A stretch of 34,691 bases of DNA from SAR116 cluster bacterium AG-337-N21 (GTDB lineage Bacteria; Pseudomonadota; Alphaproteobacteria; Puniceispirillales; Marisalimonadaceae), in the NCBI GenBank assembly GCA_003282145.1, contig QBZZ01000023.1, positions 1 to 34,691 of the forward strand. Reading direction: 5' to 3'. A program made the translations under genes and the position numbers. Shown in pieces: positions 18,187 through 26,688 of the stretch (its first letter is position 1; each line of letters begins with the position of its first letter). The notes below the pieces were generated by a model. The model worked only from the letters and a program-made list of their open reading frames with translations. It was not told the DNA's origin and searched no databases.

Positions 18187-18679
18187 CCTTTTTAAAACTT
18201 TCAATAATATTATTTGAAAGTTTTAATGCTTCCAAAGTTGTTTCTTGTCTTATTTTAAGTCTGTTTCCTATAAATAAATATTCTTTTGTAATAGTATTTC
18301 TTTTTGTGCCAATTCCAATATATACAAGTCCCACGGGTTTATTGTTACTTCCTCCACTTGGACCTGCTATCCCAGTAACGGCAATTGATATATCTGCATT
18401 CATGAGATTTAAAACATTAGATGCCATATTATAAGCAATTATTTTACTTACTGCTCCATTTTCATTTATTAGTTTTAAAGGAATGTTTAGAATTTTACTT
18501 TTCATATCGTTTGAATATGTAACAACAGAAGACTTAAAAATAGTGCTCGAACCACTTACAGAAACAATTGATGAGGCTATCATACCACCTGTACAACTTT
18601 CTGCAGTAGTAACGGTTAATTTTTTTTCTAAACATTTATTTAATAATATTTCAGATTGTTCGTTAATTTTATCCCACAT
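18179..18679 (-). CDS. pncC: CinA-family nicotinamide-nucleotide amidohydrolase (PncC)
   Basis: 166-residue stand-alone CinA C-terminal domain, which deamidates nicotinamide mononucleotide in NAD recycling. Motifs: TVTTAESCTGGMIASSIVS (catalytic Ser in AESCTGG), FKSSVVTYSNDMKSKILNI, GAVS, and ADISIAVTGIAGPSGGSNNKPVG. No N-terminal molybdopterin-like COG1058 domain is present, so it is the short form found in most proteobacteria. It follows pgpA by seven bases, the last gene of the ispDF-pgpA-cinA operon, and lies between lipA/coq10 and ispDF as in relatives. A hairpin lies within its last codons (see 18192-18226). Confidence 0.92.
   Translation of the reverse strand: MWDKINEQSEILLNKCLEKKLTVTTAESCTGGMIASSIVSVSGSSTIFKSSVVTYSNDMKSKILNIPLKLINENGAVSKIIAYNMASNVLNLMNADISIAVTGIAGPSGGSNNKPVGLVYIGIGTKRNTITKEYLFIGNRLKIRQETTLEALKLSNNIIESFKKVN
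18192..18226 (+). terminator. Hairpin downstream of the coq10-like gene, inside the 3' end of cinA
   Basis: A perfect 13-base stem (TTAAAACTTTCAA 18192-18204 with TTGAAAGTTTTAA 18214-18226) with a 9-base loop, starting five bases after the coq10-like stop. With the core stem CTTTCAA/TTGAAAG it has A-runs before and T-runs after on either strand, so it looks bidirectional. Only two G-C pairs make it weak. On the minus strand, stopping here would precede the cinA stop codon, so a plus-strand role is more plausible. Confidence 0.45.
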
Positions 18680-18686
18680 TCTTAGC

Positions 18687-19199
18687 TCATAAAGTTTTTA
18701 TAATTAAAGGTTGGCTTATAGATGTTAAAATAGCAGCTTGAGTTAAAAATGCACATAAACCTGCAACTAAGTCGTCAGTTATAATGCCAAATCCACCGGG
18801 TAATTTCTCAAATTTCTTAATTGGGCCTATTTTGGTAATATCAAAAAACCTGAATAAAAGAAATGATAATAATAAAGACGTTAACAAGTAACTAATATTA
18901 CTAGTATCTATTATACCTAATAAAGCAACAAATTGTCCTGCAAATTCATCTACCACGACTTCTTCTGGATCTCTTTTCTTATGCAATCTTATGTGAGCTT
19001 CGCAAAAAAAATAACTAATTATCACAAAAACTAATACAAACAATAAGAAAAGTTTAATCTTTAAAATCATTAAAATGTAGAAACCGAAAATCAACCCGAC
19101 TAGAGAAGCTAATGTTCCAGGTGCGTATTTAAAACGGCCAATAGGGTAAACTTCTGCTAGCTTTGATAAAAAAATCAAAAGTCTTTTGTTATTAATCAT
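18687..19199 (-). CDS. pgpA: Phosphatidylglycerophosphatase A
   Basis: 170-residue inner-membrane enzyme dephosphorylating phosphatidylglycerol phosphate. Family motifs: VYPIGRFKYAPGTLASLVG (about residues 18-35), DPEEVVVDEFAGQ with its acidic metal-site residues (about 77-89), FRFFDITKIGPIKKFEKLPGG and GIITDDLVAG (about 116-147). About four hydrophobic segments. It overlaps the end of ispDF by eight bases and precedes cinA by seven, so the three are surely co-transcribed. The gene stops with TGA. Confidence 0.94.
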   Translation of the reverse strand: MINNKRLLIFLSKLAEVYPIGRFKYAPGTLASLVGLIFGFYILMILKIKLFLLFVLVFVIISYFFCEAHIRLHKKRDPEEVVVDEFAGQFVALLGIIDTSNISYLLTSLLLSFLLFRFFDITKIGPIKKFEKLPGGFGIITDDLVAGLCAFLTQAAILTSISQPLIIKTL

Positions 19200-20394
19200 C
19201 TAAATTTATTTCAGGTATTTGTGCTGAAGTTATCGCCATAGCAGCAATTCCTTCTTGTCTTCCTATAAAACCCACACTTTCTGAAGTTTTTCCTTTAATA
19301 CTAATTCTTTTAGGATTGATATCTAATATTCTTCCAATATTTTCCACAATCTTTTGTGAGTAATTTAATATTTTTGGTTTTTCGCAGATTATTACTGTAT
19401 CTATATTGTTAATTCTACCCTTTTCTTTTTTTAACATTATTGATGCGTGTTTTAAAAAAAGTGCACTATCAGCATTTTTCCATTTTTTGTCTGATGGAGA
19501 AAACAACTTACCGATATCTCCTTTGTTTATTATACCTAAAATACTGTCAGTTATTGCATGTAGCAGCACATCAGCATCTGAATGACCTATTAATGAGTTT
19601 ATATTATTTATCTTAATGCCACCTAAGTGGATAAAGTTTTTATCAGTACTTTTTTTAATATCAAATCTATGTATATCAAAACCATTTCCAATTTTTGTTA
19701 TATATTTAACATTACTATCATATAAATGTGGCTCCAATAATTTAAAATCCTTTTCATAAGTTATTTTTAAAGTAAGAGGATCACCTTCAATTGCAATAAC
19801 TTTCATTCCATTGCTTAAAAAAAGAGAACTTTCATCTTCATAAACTTTTTTACTTATTTTATGAGCATTAAATAAAAGCTTATAATTACATAACTGCGGT
19901 GTTTGGACTAATACTTTATCTTGTCTATTGACAACATCTTTGATTAATTTTTTTGACACGGTCCTTATGGAGTCTGTCAGATTTAATGTTGGTACAACAC
20001 ACGAAATATCTTTATCACAGTATTCAAGTAATTTTTCAATTACGTCAGATGATATTAATGGTCTAGCTGTGTCATGAATTAACACATATTTAGGATTAAA
20101 TTTTTCTATTGTAACTAGAGCGTTATATACACTTTCGTGCCTTTCTTTACCACCTAAAACTGGTAATAAAATATTATATTTTTTATTTATCTCATTTACT
20201 TTTGATATGTCTTTTTTATTAGAGACAACTTGAATTGGTACATCTTTAAGATAATTTTGAAATCTAATTATATTTTTCTCTAATATTGTTTTATTATCAT
20301 AGCATATCAATTGCTTACTAGTTTGTTTATTTAATCTACTTCCAACACCTCCAGCAAGTAATACGATAACTAAATTATCATAAATTTTTCTCAC
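19192..20394 (-). CDS. ispDF: Bifunctional IspD/IspF, MEP isoprenoid pathway
   Basis: 400-residue fused enzyme. Residues 1 to about 228 are 2-C-methyl-D-erythritol 4-phosphate cytidylyltransferase (VVLLAGGVGSRLNKQTSKQL nucleotide loop with LAGG-type start, LIHDTARPL, and VQTPQL). Residues about 234-400 are 2-C-methyl-D-erythritol 2,4-cyclodiphosphate synthase (GNGFDIHRF with metal ligands Asp240/His242, GHSDADVLLHA, GDIGKLFSPSD, and GFIGRQEGIAAMA). The fusion is typical of alphaproteobacteria and epsilonproteobacteria. The start is GTG at 20394, supported by a GGAG (20401-20404, minus strand) six bases upstream. pgpA overlaps the 3' end. In relatives dusB and ntrB normally lie beyond; here dusB is absent and ntrB is divergent from ispDF. 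Confidence 0.95.
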   Translation of the reverse strand: MRKIYDNLVIVLLAGGVGSRLNKQTSKQLICYDNKTILEKNIIRFQNYLKDVPIQVVSNKKDISKVNEINKKYNILLPVLGGKERHESVYNALVTIEKFNPKYVLIHDTARPLISSDVIEKLLEYCDKDISCVVPTLNLTDSIRTVSKKLIKDVVNRQDKVLVQTPQLCNYKLLFNAHKISKKVYEDESSLFLSNGMKVIAIEGDPLTLKITYEKDFKLLEPHLYDSNVKYITKIGNGFDIHRFDIKKSTDKNFIHLGGIKINNINSLIGHSDADVLLHAITDSILGIINKGDIGKLFSPSDKKWKNADSALFLKHASIMLKKEKGRINNIDTVIICEKPKILNYSQKIVENIGRILDINPKRISIKGKTSESVGFIGRQEGIAAMAITSAQIPEINLDD

Positions 20395-20459
20395 TCAAAT
20401 CTCCAAATATGATTAAAAATTAAGCAATTATCAAAATTTATTTTTGTATTTTGTAAATA

Positions 20460-20487
20460 TTGGTTAATTTGTAGTCGTTTTTATAAT
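20460..20487 (+). promoter_or_regulatory. Possible sigma-70-type promoter of the ntr operon
   Basis: TTGGTT (20460-20465), a 16-base spacer and a consensus TATAAT (20482-20487) precede ntrB in the 117-base gap shared with divergent ispDF. Just downstream, an imperfect palindrome (20491-20504, core CTTAAG) covers the expected transcription start and could be an operator. No -24/-12 sigma-54 pattern is seen here. Confidence 0.35.
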
Positions 20488-20511
20488 ATGTATGCTTAAG
20501 TATATTTGATC

Positions 20512-21567
20512 ATGTATAATAATATTTTAAATGAATTAAGAACTCCAGTATTTTTAATAAATAAACATAACAAATTTGATTATATCAACTCAATCGGTGA
20601 AGAGTTTTTTGGTATAAGTTCAACTTTAATTATTGGAAAATCAATTTATGATTTCTTTCCTGATGACACCCCTATACTAAGTTTACTATCCAGAGTTCGA
20701 AAAACTAAATCAGGAATAACTGAAGAAAGTTTAGATTTTAGTAATATTAATTTTCCAAATAGAAAAGTCCGAGTTCATGTAGTTCCACTTTCTTTTGATA
20801 GCAGTAAAATAATTGTACAAATTAGTCAGTTAGCCCTTTCTGAGATGTTTCAATCACAAAGGATAAATAGTAAAATATCTAAATCCTTTTCATCTATGGT
20901 CGATATGCTGATGCACGAATTAAAGAATCCACTTGCTGGAATTAAAGGGGCATCTCAATTAATTGAAAGTGATTTGAAGGCTAACTCTAATCTGTTGGAA
21001 TTAACCCAATTAATTACAATTGAAAGCGAAAGAATTATATCATTGCTTGATAGAATGGAGCATATTAGTAATAATAATACAAAATTAGAATGTGAATATA
21101 TAAATATCCATGAAATTCTTAATCATTGTAGAAGAGTTGCACAAAACAGTTTTGGAGCAAAAATAGAATATATTGATGATTTTGACCCATCTCTTCCTAA
21201 ATTCTTTGCTAATAAAAACCTTCTCATTCAAATAATTTTAAATCTTTTAAAAAACTCTTCAGAAGCCAGCTCTGTTACAGGTAAAATAAAAATCAAAACT
21301 AGTTTTAATTCAAATAAAATTACATCTTTTTCAAATGAAGATGTTCCTTCTACCCTACCTCTTCAGATTGAAATTATTGATTACGGAAAAGGAATTTCAA
21401 AACATATGTTACCAAATATATTTGATCCATTTGTTTCATCTAAATCAGAGGGTAAGGGTTTAGGTTTATCAATTGTGGCAAGTGGTTTGGAAGAAATGAA
21501 TGCCGTAATTAATGTTTCATCAGAACCAGGATTAACAAATTTTTGTATAAATTTTCCATTAAAATAA
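20512..21567 (+). CDS. ntrB: Nitrogen regulation sensor histidine kinase NtrB (GlnL)
   Basis: 351-residue cytosolic sensor kinase, partner of NtrC, normally controlled by PII proteins according to glutamine/2-oxoglutarate status. It has a PAS domain (about residues 5-95: VFLINKHNKFDYINSIGEEFFG), a HisKA segment with His135 in MLMHELKNPLAGIKGASQLI, an N box (LIQIILNLLKNSSEAS), a G1 box (IDYGKGISK) and a G2 box (SEGKGLGLSIV). There is no membrane segment. The start is the ATG at 20512; an in-frame TTG at 20506 is unlikely. No ribosome site is obvious, suggesting a short leader from the promoter at 20460-20487. ntrC follows 24 bases on. All catalytic motifs look intact, in contrast to its partner. 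Confidence 0.93.
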   Translation: MYNNILNELRTPVFLINKHNKFDYINSIGEEFFGISSTLIIGKSIYDFFPDDTPILSLLSRVRKTKSGITEESLDFSNINFPNRKVRVHVVPLSFDSSKIIVQISQLALSEMFQSQRINSKISKSFSSMVDMLMHELKNPLAGIKGASQLIESDLKANSNLLELTQLITIESERIISLLDRMEHISNNNTKLECEYINIHEILNHCRRVAQNSFGAKIEYIDDFDPSLPKFFANKNLLIQIILNLLKNSSEASSVTGKIKIKTSFNSNKITSFSNEDVPSTLPLQIEIIDYGKGISKHMLPNIFDPFVSSKSEGKGLGLSIVASGLEEMNAVINVSSEPGLTNFCINFPLK

Positions 21568-21577
21568 CATTTTTTAA

Positions 21578-21583
21578 AAGGAG
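21578..21583 (+). promoter_or_regulatory. Ribosome binding site supporting the TTG start of ntrC
   Basis: AAGGAG lies eight bases before the TTG at 21592, just past the ntrB stop, and supports that unusual start. Confidence 0.65.
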
Positions 21584-21591
21584 TTTAAATT

Positions 21592-23031
21592 TTGGAAATT
21601 AAAAATGTTAAAAATATAATAGTAGTTGATGACGACAGAAGTATTAGGGTAGTTATATCCACTGCATTAAGTAGGGCCGGTTATAATGTCAAATCCAGTG
21701 GAACAGCCGCTGGAATGTGGAGATTAGTAGAATCAGATTTTGCTGATATTTTGATAACGGATGTTGGATTACCTGATGGCGATGCGTTAGATGTTTTACC
21801 TAAATTACAAAAATTGAAACCAAATCTAAAAATAATTGTTATGTCAGCTAGAACAACTTTATTGACTGCGGTAAGAGCTGAGAAAAAAGGCGCTTTTGAA
21901 TATCTACCAAAGCCATTTGATTTAGATGAGCTTTTAAGTTTAGTATCAAATACTTTCCTGTTCCAAAAATCAGAAATAAATAATACTTATTCAGACAACT
22001 CATCTAAAACTATTTATGATTCTGGACCAGTTATTGGTAAATCAGTCGCCATGCAAGAAATATATAAAATTATTTCTCGCATTGTAAATACCAATTTGAC
22101 TGTTTTAATATCTGGTGAAAGTGGAACAGGAAAAAAATTAATAGCTAAATCAATTCATGATTTGAGTTTGTCAAATAAAAAATTATTTTTAAATTTAAGT
22201 ATGCAATTTTTTAATGACTATAAAATTGAAGAATTAATTAAAAAAATAAAAAATTTTACATCTATAGATGTTAACTCAATAGAAGAACTCAGTGGATGCT
22301 CAATATATATAAAAAACATAACTGAATCTTCTCCAGTTCAACAAAGTAATTTCTTAAATTTTTTAGAAACGGACCTAACACAACTTATATCAAACAACCC
22401 TCAATTTTTAAAACCAAGATTTTTTGTTTCAACAAAAAAAAATATATATAGTGATGTTGAAAAAGGTCTTTTTCGTGAAGATCTTTATTATAGATTAAAT
22501 GTAGTACCTATTAAAATGCCATCTCTCAAAGATAGATTTGAAGATATACCTGATTTAACCTCACATTATTTAAAAAAATATTTTCAAAATAAATTTGTTA
22601 AAAAAACTATTTCTTATGAAGGTATAAACTTATTAAAGGAATATTCTTGGCCTGGTAATGTAAGAGAATTAGAGAACGTAATTGAAAGATTATGTTTGTT
22701 ATCATCAACTGAAAGTATAATACCCACTTTGATACAGGAAGTTTTATCTGAAGATAGGTTAGTTGTTGAAAGCAAATATGAAGAAAATTTAGAGACATAT
22801 TTTAAAAATTATCTAAAAAGATATTTTAAAGATTTTGATGAAAATTTATCACTAAATAATTTACACGATAATTTTATTTCAAAAATTGAAAAGCCATTAA
22901 TCGAAACAACTTTAAATTTATTCAGGGGTAATCAAATTAAAACTTCTAAATGTCTTGGGTTTAACAGAAATACTTTGAGGTCAAAAATAAATATGTATGA
23001 TATTAAAGTAATTAAAAAAAGAAAAGTTTAG
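21592..23031 (+). CDS. ntrC: NtrC-family response regulator with degenerate AAA+ domain
   Basis: 479-residue regulator. The receiver domain (1 to about 120) is intact, with phospho-acceptor Asp57 in ITDVGLPDG, and Lys107. The central AAA+ domain (about 143-378) keeps Walker A (GESGTGKK, 175-182) and the arginine-finger region GLFREDLYYRLNVVPI (292-307), plus WPGNVREL (353-360). However, no GAFTGA loop is present between Walker A and B (a shortened, Lys-rich stretch at 191-234), and the Walker B Asp-Glu pair is replaced by Lys241-Asn242 in CSIYIKNI. A Fis-type helix-turn-helix is at the C-terminus (about 435-470: GNQIKTSKCLGFNRNTLRSKI). GAFTGA is needed to contact sigma-54; Walker B is needed for ATP hydrolysis. 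This protein should therefore not be a normal sigma-54 activator, and may act as a phosphorylation-switched DNA-binding regulator, as proposed for Rhodobacter capsulatus NtrC, which also lacks GAFTGA. TTG start. Confidence 0.93.
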   Translation: MEIKNVKNIIVVDDDRSIRVVISTALSRAGYNVKSSGTAAGMWRLVESDFADILITDVGLPDGDALDVLPKLQKLKPNLKIIVMSARTTLLTAVRAEKKGAFEYLPKPFDLDELLSLVSNTFLFQKSEINNTYSDNSSKTIYDSGPVIGKSVAMQEIYKIISRIVNTNLTVLISGESGTGKKLIAKSIHDLSLSNKKLFLNLSMQFFNDYKIEELIKKIKNFTSIDVNSIEELSGCSIYIKNITESSPVQQSNFLNFLETDLTQLISNNPQFLKPRFFVSTKKNIYSDVEKGLFREDLYYRLNVVPIKMPSLKDRFEDIPDLTSHYLKKYFQNKFVKKTISYEGINLLKEYSWPGNVRELENVIERLCLLSSTESIIPTLIQEVLSEDRLVVESKYEENLETYFKNYLKRYFKDFDENLSLNNLHDNFISKIEKPLIETTLNLFRGNQIKTSKCLGFNRNTLRSKINMYDIKVIKKRKV

Positions 23032-23085
23032 AAATTTATATTAATTATTATATAAATTTTTATTTCTATAAAACTAGGTTATAGA

Positions 23086-25245
23086 ATGCAAATGCTTTTA
23101 TTAAATGTATTTAGACAAAAGTTATTTCTAGTTTCTATAATACTTTCTCTATTAATTTGTTTTTTTATATATAAATCTCTATATCAATTTAAACTTATTA
23201 ATGATCATGAAAATATCTTTACTATTTCACTAATTATTTCATTTTTATTAATAGTTATCATTTTTTTCATTCTTTTAAAAAATATTTGCTTTATTTTAAA
23301 TCAAATAAAACTTAAGAAAGCTGGCCAAGAATTACAAAAAAAAATATTATTAATTTTTTCTATAATCGCTTTGACGCCAACTCTATTTATTTCTTTTTTT
23401 TCAATTTTTATTTTTGATGCTGCCCTAAGCGGTTGGTTTAATAAGAAAATTTCAACCGCTATCTCACAATCTGTAAAAGTTGCCAATCAATATCTTGATG
23501 AACATCAAAGTGGAATGAGGGGAGATATTTTAGAGCTAGTTAATTTAATAAATATTAACTCTGCAATTTTTTCTTCAGATAAAAACAAATTTAATAACTT
23601 CTTAGATAAATATACTCGTCAACATAATTTATCAGAAGCAGTTATTATAGACTCCATTGGGAATGTTTTAGCATTTTCAGAATTTGTTTTTGAATACACC
23701 TATACAGAAATTCCCCCCAAATTTTATGATACTGCAAATAATGGAAAAATTTTAATTGTTAAAGAAGATGATTCTAATAAAATGAGGGCTTTTATAAAGT
23801 TACCTCAGTATATTGATGCATATTTACTTATAACAAGTTTTGTCGATCAAAGAGTGTTAAATGCAATTAAAAGTACATCTATTGCGGTTTCCGACTATCA
23901 ATCAATAGAAATAAAGCAATTTGACATTAAAATTTCTTTTATAGTAATATTTTTATTAATTACCTTAATATTACTATTTACTTCCTTAATAATTGGATTA
24001 AACATAGCTAATAGACTATTCGAACCAATAACTTCTCTTATAAAAGGCGCAGAAGAAGTAGGTGGAGGTAATTTAGATTATAAAATATCAGATGAAGTTC
24101 TATCTAAAATTAATATCAATGAAATCAAAAAACTCGTACAAGCATTTAATTTAATGATTTCAGATCTTAAATCTAATAGGGTCGACTTGGAGCATGCAAA
24201 TGACCAACTGGACAAAAGAAGAAAGTTTTCAGAATCTGTTTTATCAGGCGTTTATTCAGGTGTGATTGGATTAGATAAAAATCTTAAAATTAATCTTCCT
24301 AATGTTACGGCAACTAATTTATTAGGAATAACTATTGGAAAACATTTTGGTAAACCTATTTTAGATATAGTTCCCGAATTCACTGATGTAATTAATAGTC
24401 TTTTAATATCTAAAAAGAATGTAGTTGAAGATAAAATTTATATTGTAAGAGATGATAAAGTTTTAAATTTAATAACAAGATTTGTAGTACAAAAATCTGA
24501 CGATTTAATTTTGGGTTATGTTCTTACCTTTGATGACGTCACTAGCTTAATAGCTGCTCAAAAAATGGGAGCTTGGTCTGATATAGCAAGAAGAATTGCT
24601 CATGAAATAAAAAATCCTCTTACTCCAATTCGTTTAGCTGCTGAAAGATTAATAAAAAAATTGAGTAGTAATAGAAAAATAGATAAAAAAACTTTTGAGC
24701 AATCTTTAAACATGATAACCCGACAGGTTGATGATATTCATCATTTGGTAGATGAGTTTTCCTCTTTTGCTAGAATGCCGTCCCCAAAATTAAAAGTAAT
24801 CAATATTAATAAAGTTATTGTAGAATATATAAATCCAATGATGTCATCATTTGAAAAAGTTTTGATTGAAGTTGATGATGTTATTGAGAATGCCCTGATT
24901 ATGGGTGATGAAAAACAAATCAGGCAAGCATGTGGAAATCTTATTAAAAACTCTTATGAAAATGTCTATTCGAACGATATAAAAAATGCCAGAATTTCAA
25001 TTATTTTTAAAATCAAAAATAATTTTGCTGAAATTTATGTTAATGATAATGGTACTGGTATTGAAAAATCTATAATTTCCCAAATAATTGAGCCTTATTT
25101 CACAACTAAGGTAGGTGGTAGTGGGTTAGGGCTAGCTATTACAAAAAAAATATTAGATGATCATAATGGTTCTATATTTATTAGGCCATTAAAAGGGTCA
25201 AAAGGCACGTCTATTTTATTAAAGTTCCCGTTAATTTCAAAATAG
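23086..25245 (+). CDS. ntrY: Membrane sensor histidine kinase NtrY
   Basis: 719-residue inner-membrane sensor kinase, partner of NtrX. N-terminal hydrophobic segments at about 13-31, 45-72 and 88-110 are followed by a periplasmic-type sensing region (about 111-280), a fourth membrane segment (about 283-307), HAMP (about 308-362: NRLFEPITSLIKGAEEVGGG), PAS (about 380-490), HisKA with His506 in RRIAHEIKNPLTPIRLAAERL, and an ATPase domain (GDEKQIRQACGNLIKN, VNDNGTGIEKS, GGSGLGLAI). NtrYX systems have been linked to nitrogen use, envelope or redox responses in alphaproteobacteria; the signal here cannot be told. An AGG seven bases upstream supports the ATG at 23086. Confidence 0.95.
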   Translation: MQMLLLNVFRQKLFLVSIILSLLICFFIYKSLYQFKLINDHENIFTISLIISFLLIVIIFFILLKNICFILNQIKLKKAGQELQKKILLIFSIIALTPTLFISFFSIFIFDAALSGWFNKKISTAISQSVKVANQYLDEHQSGMRGDILELVNLININSAIFSSDKNKFNNFLDKYTRQHNLSEAVIIDSIGNVLAFSEFVFEYTYTEIPPKFYDTANNGKILIVKEDDSNKMRAFIKLPQYIDAYLLITSFVDQRVLNAIKSTSIAVSDYQSIEIKQFDIKISFIVIFLLITLILLFTSLIIGLNIANRLFEPITSLIKGAEEVGGGNLDYKISDEVLSKININEIKKLVQAFNLMISDLKSNRVDLEHANDQLDKRRKFSESVLSGVYSGVIGLDKNLKINLPNVTATNLLGITIGKHFGKPILDIVPEFTDVINSLLISKKNVVEDKIYIVRDDKVLNLITRFVVQKSDDLILGYVLTFDDVTSLIAAQKMGAWSDIARRIAHEIKNPLTPIRLAAERLIKKLSSNRKIDKKTFEQSLNMITRQVDDIHHLVDEFSSFARMPSPKLKVININKVIVEYINPMMSSFEKVLIEVDDVIENALIMGDEKQIRQACGNLIKNSYENVYSNDIKNARISIIFKIKNNFAEIYVNDNGTGIEKSIISQIIEPYFTTKVGGSGLGLAITKKILDDHNGSIFIRPLKGSKGTSILLKFPLISK

Positions 25246-25264
25246 TAACTATGAGTAGTATTGA

Positions 25265-26665
25265 ATGTTAAAAAATAAAATCTCTATTCTTGTCGTAGAT
25301 GACGAGCTTGATATTTGTGAAATGGTAGCTGAAATCCTTAAAGATGAAGGTTATAACGCCATAATTGCTAATAGTTTTGAAACAGCTGTTAATATTCTGA
25401 AAAATCAGAACATTACATTATTGATTACTGATATATGGATGAACAATAATACAGATTCTGGTTTAGAATTACTATCTTGGAGTAAAATGCATGATTCATT
25501 TATACCAGTTATAATGATGTCAGGACATGGAAATATAGAAACTGCTATGAAAGCTGCAAAAAATGGAGCGTATGATTTTATAGAAAAACCATTTAAATCT
25601 GAAAGACTAACTCTTTTAGTAGATAAAGCTATAAAAGAACGCAATCTAAAGATCAAAGTTTTAGACTTTGAATTAAAAGAAAATGAGCGTATGAAATTAG
25701 TCGGAAGTTCAAGTGTTTTCAAAAATATTATACAACAATTAAATAAAGTTTCACAAACTAATAGTAGAGTTTTACTCTCTGGACCCTCAGGTTCTGGGAA
25801 AGAGTTAATAGCCAGATGGATACATAAGAAGTCAAACAGAGGCTCATATCCATTTATTATTGCATCATGTGCAACTCTTTCTCCAGAAAGAGTAGAACAA
25901 GTATTATTTGGTTGGAATGAGAAAATAAAAGAGGATCATTCCAGTCAATTAAGTACCGGTTTATTTGAACAAGCAAATAACGGAACTCTTTTTTTTGATG
26001 AAATTTGTGATTTGCCAATTGAAACACAAGGGAAGTTAGTTCAAGCGATACAAGACCAAAGTTTTTATAAACTTGGTTCAAATAAAAAAATTAACGTTGA
26101 TGTTAGAGTAATTTCTGCAAGTAATAAAAACTTATTAAAATCTATGGAAGAAGGTGTTTTAAGAGAGGATCTATTTTACAGACTATCTGTAGCACCAATC
26201 GAAGTTCCACCACTAAATAAACGCGGGGAAGATATAAATGATTTAGTAAATTACTTTCTCAAATTTATTTCAAAAGAATTAGGTAGTAAAAATTTGCAAC
26301 TATCTTCAGAAACTTTAGTTGTTTTGCAAAATTATGATTGGCCAGGAAATGTAAGGCAATTAAAAAATATAATAGAGTGGTTAATAATTATGTATGGTAA
26401 TCAAAAAGACCTTCTTATTATGCCATCACATCTGCCTCCAGAAATATTAGGTTATAATGAAAAGAAAAAACATGATAGTATTATAAATAATTTTAGTTTG
26501 TCATTAAAAGATGCAAGAAAAATTTTCGAAGCTAATTATCTAAATGAACAATTAAAAAGGTTTAAAGGTAATATAGCTAAAACCTCGACTTTTGTTGGTA
26601 TGGATAGATCAGCATTGCACAGAAAGTTAAAAGAATTAAACATAAATATTAATAAATTAAATTAA
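25265..26665 (+). CDS. ntrX: NtrX-family response regulator
   Basis: 466-residue regulator. The receiver domain (1 to about 122) has Asp56 in ITDIWMN and Lys108. The AAA+ domain (about 142-385) has Walker A GPSGSGKE (173-180), intact Walker B GTLFFDEI (Asp245, Glu246), the arginine-finger region VLREDLFYRLSVAPI, and WPGNVRQLKNII. GAFTGA is absent: the stretch after VLFGW (214-217) is NEKIKEDHSSQLSTGLFEQ. Lack of GAFTGA is common in alphaproteobacterial NtrX, which is thought to regulate without sigma-54. Fis-type DNA-binding helices are at about 430-460 (GNIAKTSTFVGMDRSALHRKL). It lies 19 bases after ntrY and before trkA. Confidence 0.94.
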   Translation: MLKNKISILVVDDELDICEMVAEILKDEGYNAIIANSFETAVNILKNQNITLLITDIWMNNNTDSGLELLSWSKMHDSFIPVIMMSGHGNIETAMKAAKNGAYDFIEKPFKSERLTLLVDKAIKERNLKIKVLDFELKENERMKLVGSSSVFKNIIQQLNKVSQTNSRVLLSGPSGSGKELIARWIHKKSNRGSYPFIIASCATLSPERVEQVLFGWNEKIKEDHSSQLSTGLFEQANNGTLFFDEICDLPIETQGKLVQAIQDQSFYKLGSNKKINVDVRVISASNKNLLKSMEEGVLREDLFYRLSVAPIEVPPLNKRGEDINDLVNYFLKFISKELGSKNLQLSSETLVVLQNYDWPGNVRQLKNIIEWLIIMYGNQKDLLIMPSHLPPEILGYNEKKKHDSIINNFSLSLKDARKIFEANYLNEQLKRFKGNIAKTSTFVGMDRSALHRKLKELNININKLN

Positions 26666-26688
26666 TTTAATAAGATGTTGGTAAATAT

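Noticed and set aside
20395-20511. Sigma-54 (-24/-12) promoter before ntrB
   Set aside because: No GG-N10-GC pattern with suitable flanks was seen; a sigma-70-type pair fits better.
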